From AC-32 sp963719275 (GTDB lineage Bacteria > Actinomycetota > Thermoleophilia > Gaiellales > Gaiellaceae): a stretch of DNA of 64,000 bases. Shown here piece by piece: positions 40,703 through 51,849 of the stretch. A model generated the notes under the pieces. That model was not told the origin of the DNA, made no database searches, and was given only the letters and a program-made list of their open reading frames with translations. The position numbers and the translations under genes were made by a program. The number at the start of each line of letters is the position of its first letter. The first letter of the stretch is position 1. Location: positions 248,001 through 312,000 of the forward strand of contig CAVRBT010000006.1 in NCBI GenBank assembly GCA_963719275.1. Direction: 5' to 3'.

Positions 40703-40784
40703 ACAGCGTTTCGGCTGGTCATCTCAGACGGACGCCCGGGCCAAGCCCGTGCGTCCTGAGGGCGGCATCGCAAGCGACGCCTCA
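40703..40784 (-). repeat. family-A repeat between rplX and rplE
   Basis: Begins at the rplX TGA stop (TGAGGCGTCGCTTGCGATGCC on the minus strand), then GGACGCACGGGC-TTG-GCCCGGGCGTCC, then GTCTGAGATGACCAGC. It matches the 8693-8782 copy through the flanking GACCGGTCAT-like segment. Confidence 0.6.
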
Positions 40785-41153
40785 CTTGTCGATCTCCTCG
40801 CCGCAGTCCGCGCGCTTGCAGACGCGCACCGGGATCTCGCGGCCCTTGACTTCCTTCATCCGCATGCCGATGCGGGTCGGGCGGTTGCACGTCGGGCAGA
40901 CGAGCATGACGTTCGAGATCGGGACCGGCGCCGACTTCTCGATCACACCGCCCGGGATCATCTGCGCGCCGCCCATACGGTTCGCGTCGCGCATCGGGCG
41001 CGGGCGCGTGTGCCGCTTGACGACGTTCAGGTTCTCGACGACGACGCGGCCCTCGCGCGGGCGCGCCTCCAGGATGCGGCCCTGCTTGCCGCGATCCTTG
41101 CCCGAGAGCATGTGGACGAGGTCGCCCTTGCGCACGCGCATCTTGTGAGCCAT
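40782..41153 (-). CDS. rplX: 50S ribosomal protein L24
   Basis: A 123-residue L24: KOW motif VRKGDLVHMLSGKDRGKQGRIL, then VCPTCNRPTRIG and a C-terminal VCKRADCGEEIDK. The four Cys (CxxC...CxxxxC) could form a zinc ribbon. ATG 41153 directly follows the TAA of the 58-codon chimeric frame. Confidence 0.98.
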   Translation of the reverse strand: MAHKMRVRKGDLVHMLSGKDRGKQGRILEARPREGRVVVENLNVVKRHTRPRPMRDANRMGGAQMIPGGVIEKSAPVPISNVMLVCPTCNRPTRIGMRMKEVKGREIPVRVCKRADCGEEIDK

Positions 41154-41330
41154 TTAGAGCACCTCCGGGGCGAGGGAGACGATTTTCATGAAGTTCTTCT
41201 CGCGCAATTCACGCGCGACCGGCCCCGAGGCATCGCTTGCGATGCCGTTCAGAGGCCGTGGCGGCTTCGCCGCCGTGGCCGTCTTGACCCGGGTTGCGAT
41301 GAACTGGCCTGGGCGAATTGCGCGCGCCAT
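41154..41330 (-). CDS. 58-codon chimeric frame with duplicated L14 C-terminus
   Basis: ATG 41330 overlaps the rplN TGA (ATGA), and TAA abuts the rplX ATG, so the frame fills the gap exactly. The N-terminus is [17 protein letters not shown]; the middle ([11 protein letters not shown]) is the in-frame reading of a family-A repeat; the last 23 residues ([19 protein letters not shown] plus PEVL) repeat the L14 C-terminus. Codon differences from rplN are synonymous. It could be translated by coupling, or be only a passive relic that keeps rplX coupled. Confidence 0.5.
41225..41285 (+). repeat. family-A repeat, inverted copy inside the chimeric frame
   Basis: GGCATCGC-TT-GCGATGCC is a perfect palindrome. 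It is followed by GGCCGTGGCGGC-TTC-GCCGCCGTGGCC, a different but still paired second hairpin. Confidence 0.6.
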
Positions 41331-41698
41331 CACAAGACCTCCGGGGCGAGGGAGACGATCTTCATGAAGTTCTTCTCGCGCAATTCACGCGCGACCGGAC
41401 CAAAAATGCGGGTGCCGCGCGGGTTGCGGGCGGTATCGATCAGTACGGCGGCGTTCTCGTCGAAGGCGATCGAGGTGCCGTCGTCACGGCCGAACGGCTT
41501 GCGCGTCCGGACCACGACGGCCTCCACGACCTCGCCCTTCTTGACCGCGCCCTGCGGGCTCGCGGTCTTGACGGTGGCGGTGATCACGTCGCCCACGCGC
41601 GCATAGCGGCGCTTCGAGCCGCCCTTCACGCGGATGCAGAGGATCTCGCGCGCGCCCGTGTTGTCAGCGACGCGCAGTCGGCTCTCCTGCTGGATCAC
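41330..41698 (-). CDS. rplN: 50S ribosomal protein L14
   Basis: A 122-residue L14: [38 protein letters not shown] and the C-terminal [20 protein letters not shown]. Normal length. GTG 41698 follows rpsQ. Its last 23 codons are duplicated at 41154-41221. Confidence 0.99.
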
Positions 41699-41699
41699 G

Positions 41700-42368
41700 T
41701 CACCTAGCCTCCTCCAGCACCTCGGCGAGGCGCCAGTTCTTCGTCTTGCTCAACGGGCGCGTCTCGACGATGCGGACGAGGTCGCCGACCTTGGCCGCGT
41801 TCTGCTCGTCGTGCGCGTGGAACTTCGTCGAGCGGCGAACGACCTTCTTGTACTTCCGATGCGCCTTCACCGTGTCGACCTTGACCACGATCGTCTTGTC
41901 CATCGCGTCCGAGACGACGACGCCTCGGCGCTCCTGACTGCGGCCGCGCTCGTGCTCCGGCTTCGGCAGCCGGACGATCGGCTTCCGCGCGGCCGGGCGT
42001 TCGCGCTTCGGCTTGACGTGCTTGTGCCGCTGCGAGCGCGGCAGGCGCTTGCGCTTCGGCTTGGCCGTCGGCTGGGCGGGAGCAGGCTCGGCCTGCGACT
42101 CACCCTCCTCGGCGGCTTCGGCTGCGGGCGACTCGGCCGCAGGCTCTTCAGCCGCAGGCTCCTCGGCCGCCGGCTCCTCGGCCGCAGGCTCCTCGGCCTC
42201 CGCCACGGGCTCCTGCTCCGGCTCGGCCTCGGGAGCGGCCTCCTCCTCCACCTCGGTAGGGGCCTCCGCCTCAGCCGCGGTTTCCTCGGCCGGCGCGTCG
42301 GTCTCCTCGACCTCGGGAGTGGCCTCCGCGGTCTCTTCGGTTGTCTCGTTCTTCTCTTCGTCAGGCAT
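41700..42368 (-). CDS. rpsQ: 30S ribosomal protein S17 with long acidic N-terminal extension
   Basis: A 222-residue protein; ordinary S17 has about 85. The C-terminal part (RGVVVSDAMDKTIVVKVD, FHAHDEQNAAKVGDLVRI, ETRPLSKTKNWRL) is a complete S17. The first 95 residues are Glu/Ala/Pro-rich with an EEPAA unit repeated, followed by a basic stretch (KRKRLPRSQRHKHVKPKRER). Start ATG 42368 overlaps rpmC by 8 bases, and the extension is in frame with no better internal start, so it is probably translated. Confidence 0.93.
   Translation of the reverse strand: MPDEEKNETTEETAEATPEVEETDAPAEETAAEAEAPTEVEEEAAPEAEPEQEPVAEAEEPAAEEPAAEEPAAEEPAAESPAAEAAEEGESQAEPAPAQPTAKPKRKRLPRSQRHKHVKPKRERPAARKPIVRLPKPEHERGRSQERRGVVVSDAMDKTIVVKVDTVKAHRKYKKVVRRSTKFHAHDEQNAAKVGDLVRIVETRPLSKTKNWRLAEVLEEAR
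42136..42195 (-). repeat. four 15-base tandem units in rpsQ
   Basis: GCCGCAGGCTCCTCG-type units at 42136, 42151, 42166 and 42181 (plus-strand reading) encode the pentapeptide EEPAA. Unit number is likely to vary by slippage. Confidence 0.85.
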
Positions 42369-42573
42369 TGGTCTCTCTCGTCAGCCCTGCCTCCCGCTCG
42401 TAGCGGACGGTCAGGATGCGTGCGATCTCGCGCTTCGCATGCTTCAGGCGCGCGGGGTTCTCGAGCGCACCGGTCGCCGACTGGAAGCGCAGGTTGAACA
42501 GCTCCTGGCGCGTGTCGGCGAGCCGGTCGTCCAGTTCCTCGTCGGTGAGGTCGCGTAGCTCTCTAGCTCGCAA
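42361..42573 (-). CDS. rpmC: 50S ribosomal protein L29
   Basis: A 70-residue L29: ELRDLTDEELDDRLADTRQE and FNLRFQSATGALENPARL. TTG 42573 is the start; it overlaps the rplP end by 11 bases. It sits at the polypeptide exit. Confidence 0.98.
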   Translation of the reverse strand: MRARELRDLTDEELDDRLADTRQELFNLRFQSATGALENPARLKHAKREIARILTVRYEREAGLTRETNA

Positions 42574-42988
42574 ACAGATCCGCCTCCCGGGTGACCACTT
42601 TGGTCTTGATAGGGAGCTTCCGGCCCGCGAGCCGCAGCGCCTCTTTGGCCAGCGGCTCGTCGACGCCGGCCAGCTCGAACATCACGCGGCCAGGCTTCAC
42701 GACGGCGACCCAGTGCTCGGGCGCGCCCTTGCCGGAGCCCATGCGCGTCTCGGCCGGCTTCTGCGTCACCGGCTTGTCGGGAAAGACGTTGATCCAGACC
42801 TTCCCGCCGCGGCGGATCTTGCGCGTCATCGCGATTCGCGCGGCCTCGATCTGGCGGTTCGTCACCCAGCCGGCCTCGAGCGCCTTCAGCCCGAAGTCGC
42901 CGGCCTGCACCGTCGTCTGGCCCTTCGAGACCCCGCGCCGGCGGCCTCGCTGGTACTTGCGGTACTTGGTCTTCTTCGGGAGCAGCAT
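42563..42988 (-). CDS. rplP: 50S ribosomal protein L16
   Basis: A 141-residue L16: MLLPKKTKYRKYQRGRRRG, MTRKIRRGGKVWINVFPDKP and RMGSGKGAPEHWVAVVKPG. It supports the A-site and peptidyl-transferase region. ATG overlaps the rpsC stop (ATGA). Confidence 0.99.
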   Translation of the reverse strand: MLLPKKTKYRKYQRGRRRGVSKGQTTVQAGDFGLKALEAGWVTNRQIEAARIAMTRKIRRGGKVWINVFPDKPVTQKPAETRMGSGKGAPEHWVAVVKPGRVMFELAGVDEPLAKEALRLAGRKLPIKTKVVTREADLFAS

Positions 42989-44037
42989 CAGCCCGCGCCC
43001 TTCTCCTTCGACTCGTCAGCCGAGGACTCGGCCTTCGTGGCGTCCTCGCCCTGCTGCTTGGCCGTCGTCGCGTCGGGTGCGTCGGCCTCGGGAGCCGGCA
43101 CAGCCTGCGTCTCAGGCTCGACCGCCGGCTGCTCGCGCACCGCCTCCGGCTTGGTTTCCGTCTCGCCGGTGCGCGGGCGCTCGACGTTGTCCTGCGCTCG
43201 CGGCCTGCCGCGGCCACCGCCGCCAGGCCTGCGCGGTCCGCCCTGGCCCTTGCGTCGCTGCCGCACCGGGCCGAGGCCCTCGCGGTCGGGGCCGCGGCCG
43301 CGGCCGCCCTCGCGCGAGGCGCCGAGGCCCTCGGCGGTGCCGCCGCGGCGGCGCGCCTGATCCTGGTCGCCGAGGCGCGAGTCGCGCTGCGTCACGCCCT
43401 CGTAGCCCTCGGGCATGATCTCGCCCTTGTTGATCCAGACCTTCACGCCGATTCGGCCGTACGTCGTCTTCGCCTCGGCGAAGCCGTAGTCGATGTCGGC
43501 GCGAATCGTGTGCAGCGGCACGCGGCCCTCGGAGTAGCTCTCCGAGCGGCTCATCTCGGTGCCGGCCAGGCGACCGCCGCACTGCACCTTCACACCCTGC
43601 GCGCCGGAGCGGATCGCGGAGGCGAGCGAGCGCTTCATCGCGCGCCGGAAGCTGACGCGGTTCTGGAGCTGCTCGGCGATCGACTGCGCGACGAGCTTCG
43701 CGTCGAGCTCGGGCCGCTTGATCTCGTTGATGTTGATGTGCACGGCCTTGTTGGTCATGCCGTGGATCTCCTTGCGCAGCGCGTCGACCTCGACCCCGGA
43801 CTTGCCGATCACGATGCCCGGGCGCGCGGTGTAGATGTCGATCGTGATGCGCTGGGCGTCCTTGCGGATCAAGATGTCGGACAGCCCCGCGTGCTCGAGC
43901 TTCCCGTAGATGTGCTCGCGGATCTTGAGGTCCTCGAGCAGGAACGCCGGGAACTCCTTGGTCCCCGTGTACCAGTTCGACTTCCAGTCGTGGATGACGC
44001 CGACCCGCAGGCCGCCGGGATGGATCTTCTGCCCCAC
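42988..44037 (-). CDS. rpsC: 30S ribosomal protein S3 with long C-terminal extension
   Basis: A 349-residue S3; typical length is 210-270. VGQKIHPGGLRVGVIHDWKS, KH-domain GIVIGKSGVEVDALRKE, and the RADIDYGFAEAKTTYGRIGV/KVWINKGE C-terminal domain end near residue 215. The rest is first Arg/Gly-rich (RPGGGGRGRPRAQ) and then Glu/Ala/Pro-rich. GTG 44037 shares a base with the rplV stop (TAGTG). The tail would lie at the mRNA entry tunnel. Confidence 0.97.
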   Translation of the reverse strand: MGQKIHPGGLRVGVIHDWKSNWYTGTKEFPAFLLEDLKIREHIYGKLEHAGLSDILIRKDAQRITIDIYTARPGIVIGKSGVEVDALRKEIHGMTNKAVHININEIKRPELDAKLVAQSIAEQLQNRVSFRRAMKRSLASAIRSGAQGVKVQCGGRLAGTEMSRSESYSEGRVPLHTIRADIDYGFAEAKTTYGRIGVKVWINKGEIMPEGYEGVTQRDSRLGDQDQARRRGGTAEGLGASREGGRGRGPDREGLGPVRQRRKGQGGPRRPGGGGRGRPRAQDNVERPRTGETETKPEAVREQPAVEPETQAVPAPEADAPDATTAKQQGEDATKAESSADESKEKGAG

Positions 44038-44519
44038 TAGGAGCTCGCCTCCTCGGTCTTCTTCTTGCGCGCCGCGGGCTTTCGCTTCGGCGCAGGCTTC
44101 TCGGACTTCTCCGCCTTCGGCTCCTCGGCCTTGGGCTCCTCGGCCCTCGGCGCCGGCTCGGGCGCGCCCTCGCCCGGGGTCAGCCGGACCGTGATGTGGC
44201 AGGTCGGCTTGCGGATCCGGGCGGCGCGGCCGCGGGCGCGGGCGCGCCAGCGCTTCATCACCGGTCCCTCGTCCACGAACGCAGCCGAGACGACGAGCTC
44301 GTCGCCGACGAGGTTGTGGTTCGCCTCGGCGTTCGCGACGGCGGAGCTCAGCACCTTCTCGATCTCGCGCGCCGCTGCGCGCTGCGTGAAGGCAAGCACG
44401 GTCCGGGCCTCCGGCACCGAGCGACCGCGGATGTGGTCCACGACGAGACGCGCCTTGCGGGGCGACATGCGCACCCACTTGGCCACGGCCTGGACCTCCT
44501 GGCGCTCGACGGTTTCCAC
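44037..44519 (-). CDS. rplV: 50S ribosomal protein L22 with Lys/Glu-rich tail
   Basis: A 160-residue L22: AKWVRMSPRKARLVVDHIRG, SSAVANAEANHNL and MKRWRARARGRAARIRKPTCHI. About 45 added C-terminal residues contain PKAEEPKAEKSEKPAPKRK. GTG 44519 shares a base with the rpsS stop (TAGTG). Confidence 0.98.
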   Translation of the reverse strand: METVERQEVQAVAKWVRMSPRKARLVVDHIRGRSVPEARTVLAFTQRAAAREIEKVLSSAVANAEANHNLVGDELVVSAAFVDEGPVMKRWRARARGRAARIRKPTCHITVRLTPGEGAPEPAPRAEEPKAEEPKAEKSEKPAPKRKPAARKKKTEEASS

Positions 44520-44800
44520 TAGCGCTTCACCTCGGCCTTGCGGTCGCCGGAGTGGCCCCGGAACGTGCGGGTCGGGGCGAACTCGCCCAGCTTGTGGCCG
44601 ACCATCTGCTCGGTGACAAAGACGGGCACGTGCTTTCGGCCGTCGTGGACGGCGATGGTGTGCCCGACCATCTCCGGGAAGATCGTCGAGGCGCGCGACC
44701 AGGTCCGGATCATCTGCTTCGACCCGGAGTCGTTCATCGCGCTGATGCGCGCCAGCAGGCGCTCTTCCACGAACGGCCCCTTCTTGCTGGATCTACTCAA
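44519..44800 (-). CDS. rpsS: 30S ribosomal protein S19
   Basis: A 93-residue S19: MSRSSKKGPFVEERLLARI, TWSRASTIFPEMVGHTIAVH and GHKLGEFAPTRTFRGHSGDR. TTG 44800 is the start, with GAGGGGG upstream at the end of the spacer holding a family-C hairpin. Confidence 0.98.
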   Translation of the reverse strand: MSRSSKKGPFVEERLLARISAMNDSGSKQMIRTWSRASTIFPEMVGHTIAVHDGRKHVPVFVTEQMVGHKLGEFAPTRTFRGHSGDRKAEVKR

Positions 44801-44830
44801 ATTTGCACCCCCTCATCCCGCGCCGGGTTT

Positions 44831-44874
44831 CGGAGCGTGCAGCGGAGGCCGAAGGCCGGAGTCTGCGCGGGTTG
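44831..44874 (-). repeat. family-C hairpin, rplB-rpsS spacer
   Basis: CGGAGCGTGCAGCGGA on the plus strand, apical GGCC-GAA-GGCC, AGTCTGCGCGGGTTG. GTGCAG pairs with CTGCGC. On the minus strand CCCGCGC also pairs with GCGCGGG just before the rpsS SD. The other copy is at 59251-59298 in the opposite orientation relative to transcription. Confidence 0.6.
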
Positions 44875-44878
44875 TGTG

Positions 44879-45720
<842 letters not shown>

Positions 45721-45721
<1 letters not shown>

Positions 45722-46017
45722 CAGGCTTGTGCTCCTTCGAAGATCTCGATCGAGTCGCCTTCGCGCAGCTGCACGATCGCCTTCTTCCAGCCCGGCTTCT
45801 GCCCGCGGATCAGACCGCGGCGCTTCGGCTTCGGCTGCACCTTGATCACGTTCACGGCTTGCACGCGCACCTCGAACAGCTCCTCCACGGCCTGGCGGAT
45901 CTGCGTCTTGTGCGCGTCGGGATGGACGCGGAAGGCGTACTTGCGCTGCTCGATCAGCTCGTAGCTCTTCTCCGAGACGACGGGCGCGAGCAGGACCTGG
46001 TTCGGATGCAGGCTCAC
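45721..46017 (-). CDS. rplW: 50S ribosomal protein L23
   Basis: A 98-residue L23: LLAPVVSEKSYELIEQRKYAF, VHPDAHKTQIRQAVEELFEV and KPKRRGLIRGQKPGWKKAIV. It is the trigger factor/SRP docking protein at the exit tunnel. GTG 46017; its SD GGGAGG is matched by a seven-base complement just after the rplD stop. Confidence 0.98.
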
Positions 46018-46099
46018 GAACGGTCACCTCCCGTGCAGATCGTGCGCTGAAGGAGCTTTGCAGCCCCCTGCAGCGTGCGAGATATGCGGGAGGGGGCCG
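46018..46099 (-). ncRNA. structured spacer element rplD-rplW, SD sequestered, no core
   Basis: 82 bases. CCTCCCG (46093-46087) is a perfect 7-base complement of the SD CGGGAGG (46033-46027). Between them CTCGCAC-GCTG pairs with CAGC-GCACGAT around a short loop; the tandem-GA core present in the rplQ and rpsM copies is missing. The outer conserved parts (GGCCCCCT, CTCGCAC, GCACGATC, GGTGACC) match the rplQ spacer. Confidence 0.65.
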
Positions 46100-46723
46100 T
46101 CAACTTGCCCTTCCCTGGACGTGCTCGAGCGCGCCTTCGCTGACGAGCAGCGAGCGCGCCCAGACGACCTGCTGCACCTCGAGCTCGGCCGGCACCGTGA
46201 CGACGACGCGCTCGAGGTTGCGGAACGACTTGATCAGCGCCTCCTCCTCGGGCCGCGCGACGAGCAGTACGGGCAGGTCCTTGCCCCACGAGCCGAGCAG
46301 CTCGACGGCGGCCTTCGTCGACGGCACATCGAAGCCGGAGGCATCGAGCACGCCGATCGTCTCGCCCTGCGCGTGCGCGGAGAGCGCGCTGCGCAGCGCG
46401 GCCTTTCGCGCCTTGCGGTTCACCTTCGAGTCGAAGTTGCGGTTGTTCGGCGGGAACGCCATGCCTCCCCCGGTGAAGTGGGGCGCCCGGATCGTCCCGG
46501 CACGCGCGCGGCCCGTCCCCTTCTGGCGCCACGGCTTCCCGCGGCCACCCGCCACGAGGCCGCGGCTCTTCCCGCCGCGCGTGTTGGCTCTGGCCGCGTT
46601 CTGCTCGGCGCGAACCGTCTCGTGGACGAGGTGCGGCTTCACCTCGGCGCCGAAGACGCCTTCCTCGAGGGAGACGGTCTTCGAGGATCCGAGAACCGAG
46701 GCCTTAGGCGCGGCCACGACCAC
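46100..46723 (-). CDS. rplD: 50S ribosomal protein L4
   Basis: A 207-residue L4: ARANTRGGKSRGLVAGGRGK with PWRQKGTGRARAGTIRAPHF (exit-tunnel loop), then the globular domain. It overlaps rplC by 20 bases. In E. coli L4 represses its own operon; nothing here shows that. Confidence 0.98.
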   Translation of the reverse strand: MVVAAPKASVLGSSKTVSLEEGVFGAEVKPHLVHETVRAEQNAARANTRGGKSRGLVAGGRGKPWRQKGTGRARAGTIRAPHFTGGGMAFPPNNRNFDSKVNRKARKAALRSALSAHAQGETIGVLDASGFDVPSTKAAVELLGSWGKDLPVLLVARPEEEALIKSFRNLERVVVTVPAELEVQQVVWARSLLVSEGALEHVQGRAS

Positions 46724-47330
46724 TGTCCTCCCTCACCTCGACGTAGCCGTTCTTCGGGCCGGGCACGGCGCCCTTGACCAGCAGCAGGTTCCGCTGCGGG
46801 TCGATCTCGTGCACCGTCAGCCCGACCTGGGTGACGCGCTTGCCGCCCATGCGGCCGGCCATCTTCATGCCCTTGAACACGCGCGAGGGCGTGGCGGACG
46901 CGCCGATGGAGCCGGGCTTGCGGATGTTGTGCGAGCCGTGCGTAACGGGGCCGCGGTGGAAGTTGTGACGCTTGATCGTGCCGGCGAAGCCCTTGCCGAT
47001 CCCGATCCCCGAGACCTTGACGCGGTCGCCCGGCTCGAAGGTCTCGACGGTGACCGCCTCGCCGGGAGTGAGCTCGGTCGTGCCCCGAAACTCGACGAGC
47101 TTGCGGTGCGGGCCGGCCTGGCCGAGCTGGCCCAGGCGCGGCTTCGGCACCTTGCGCTCCTTCACGGGGTCGAACGCGAGCTGCACGGCCTCGTAGCCGT
47201 CGGAGTCGACGGTCTTGACGCGGACGATCGGGCACGGGCCGGCCTCGATCACCGTCACCGGCGTCACCTCGCCGGTCTCCGGGTCGAAGACCTGTGTCAT
47301 GCCCAGCTTCTTGCCCACGATCCCCTTCAT
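46704..47330 (-). CDS. rplC: 50S ribosomal protein L3
   Basis: A 208-residue L3: MKGIVGKKLGMTQVFDPETG, IGIGKGFAGTIKRHNFHRGP and SIGASATPSRVFKGMKMAGRMGG. ATG 47330 is 7 bases after rpsJ. Confidence 0.99.
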   Translation of the reverse strand: MKGIVGKKLGMTQVFDPETGEVTPVTVIEAGPCPIVRVKTVDSDGYEAVQLAFDPVKERKVPKPRLGQLGQAGPHRKLVEFRGTTELTPGEAVTVETFEPGDRVKVSGIGIGKGFAGTIKRHNFHRGPVTHGSHNIRKPGSIGASATPSRVFKGMKMAGRMGGKRVTQVGLTVHEIDPQRNLLLVKGAVPGPKNGYVEVREDSGRGRA

Positions 47331-47337
47331 CCCGGCC

Positions 47338-47646
47338 TCAGAGCTTGATCTCGATGTCGACGCCGGCCGGGAGGTCGAGCCGCATCAGCGAGTCGACCGT
47401 CTTCGGGGTCGGCGAGTGGATGTCGATCAGGCGCTTGTGCGTGCGCACCTCGAAGTGCTCGCGCGAGTCCTTGTCCTTGAACGGGCTTCGGATCACGCAG
47501 TAGACGTTCTTCTCGGTGGGCAGGGGCACTGGCCCGGTGATGGTCGCGCCGGTGCGCTGGGCCGTCTCCACGATCTGGCTCGCGGACTTGTCGAGCTGCT
47601 GGTGGTCGTAGCCCTTGAGGCGGATGCGGATCTTGCTCTGCGGCAT
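47338..47646 (-). CDS. rpsJ: 30S ribosomal protein S10
   Basis: A 102-residue S10: KIRIRLKGYDHQQLDKSASQ, TGPVPLPTEKNVYCVIRSPF and KDKDSREHFEVRTHKRLIDI. Also the NusB partner in antitermination. It follows tuf by 57 bases containing a small GCCC-TAC-GGGC hairpin but no strong terminator, so str and S10 are likely continuous. Confidence 0.99.
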   Translation of the reverse strand: MPQSKIRIRLKGYDHQQLDKSASQIVETAQRTGATITGPVPLPTEKNVYCVIRSPFKDKDSREHFEVRTHKRLIDIHSPTPKTVDSLMRLDLPAGVDIEIKL

Positions 47647-47703
47647 CTCGCGTCTACCTGTCCTTTGTCCGGTGTGTCGTCGTCATCACAGGGCCCGTAG
47701 GGC

Positions 47704-48894
<1,191 letters not shown>

Positions 48895-48911
48895 TCCTTC
48901 CTTTCCTCCCG

Positions 48912-51002
<2,091 letters not shown>

Positions 51003-51007
51003 CGAGC

Positions 51008-51478
51008 TCACCACCTGTAGTGCGCGAAGGCCTTGTTGGCCTGGGCCATCCGGTAGAGGTCGTCCTTGCGCTTGAAGGCGCCGCCCTGCTGGTTGAGGGC
51101 GTCCAGGATCTCGGCGGCCAGCTTGTCCGACATCTGCTTCTCGCGGCGGTCGCGCGCGAACGTGACCAGCCAGCGCACGGCCAGCGTGCGGGCACGGTTC
51201 TGCGGCACTTCGACGGGCACCTGGTAGTTCGCCCCGCCGACGCGGCGCGAGCGCACCTCGAGCACCGGCGTCACGGTCTTGATGGCCTGCTCCAGCACCT
51301 CGACCGGCGGCTTGCCGGTCTGCTCGCCGATCCGGTCCAGCGCGCGGTAGACGATCTTCTCGGCCGTCGACTTCTTGCCGCTCGTCATCACCTTGTTGAT
51401 CACCTGCGCGACCAGGCGCGAGCTGTACACGGGATCCGGCTCCAGCGACCGGGGCTGAATCGTTGCGCGACGCGGCAT
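51008..51478 (-). CDS. rpsG: 30S ribosomal protein S7
   Basis: A 156-residue S7: MPRRATIQPRSLEPDPVYSS, LINKVMTSGKKSTAEKIVYRAL-like core, and NKAFAHYRW at the end. It organises the 30S head. ATG overlaps the rpsL stop (ATGA). Confidence 0.99.
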   Translation of the reverse strand: MPRRATIQPRSLEPDPVYSSRLVAQVINKVMTSGKKSTAEKIVYRALDRIGEQTGKPPVEVLEQAIKTVTPVLEVRSRRVGGANYQVPVEVPQNRARTLAVRWLVTFARDRREKQMSDKLAAEILDALNQQGGAFKRKDDLYRMAQANKAFAHYRW

Positions 51479-51849
51479 CAGCTACCCCGCTTCGCGCCGT
51501 ACTTCGAACGCCCCTGGCGCCGCTCGCCGACGCCGGCAGCGTCGAGCCCGCCGCGGATGACCTTGTAGCGGAACCCGGGGAGGTCCTTCACGCGACCGCC
51601 CCTCACGAGGACGACCGAGTGCTCCTGGAGGTTATGGCCCTCACCCGGAATGTACGCGCCGACCTCCATGCCGTTGGTCAGCCGGACGCGCGCGACCTTC
51701 CGCAGAGCCGAGTTCGGCTTCTTCGGGGTGGTCGTGTATACGCGCGTGCAGACGCCGCGCTTCTGCGGCGCGCCGCGAAGCGCAGGGGTCTTCACCTTCG
51801 CCTTCGGCGCCACCCTGCCCTTTCGGACCAGCTGATTGACGGTCGGCAT
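51478..51849 (-). CDS. rpsL: 30S ribosomal protein S12
   Basis: A 123-residue S12: MPTVNQLVRKGRVAPKAKVK, the decoding loop TTPKKPNSALRKVARVRLTN and VRGGRVKDLPGFRYKVIRGG. The Lys residues of the two loops where streptomycin resistance usually arises look wild type. ATG 51849 has AAGGAG upstream. First gene of the str cluster. Confidence 0.99.
   Translation of the reverse strand: MPTVNQLVRKGRVAPKAKVKTPALRGAPQKRGVCTRVYTTTPKKPNSALRKVARVRLTNGMEVGAYIPGEGHNLQEHSVVLVRGGRVKDLPGFRYKVIRGGLDAAGVGERRQGRSKYGAKRGS

Noticed and set aside
42136..42195. Possible CRISPR-like array in the 15-base repeats of rpsQ
   Set aside because: Repeats are contiguous, without spacers, and code in frame for EEPAA.
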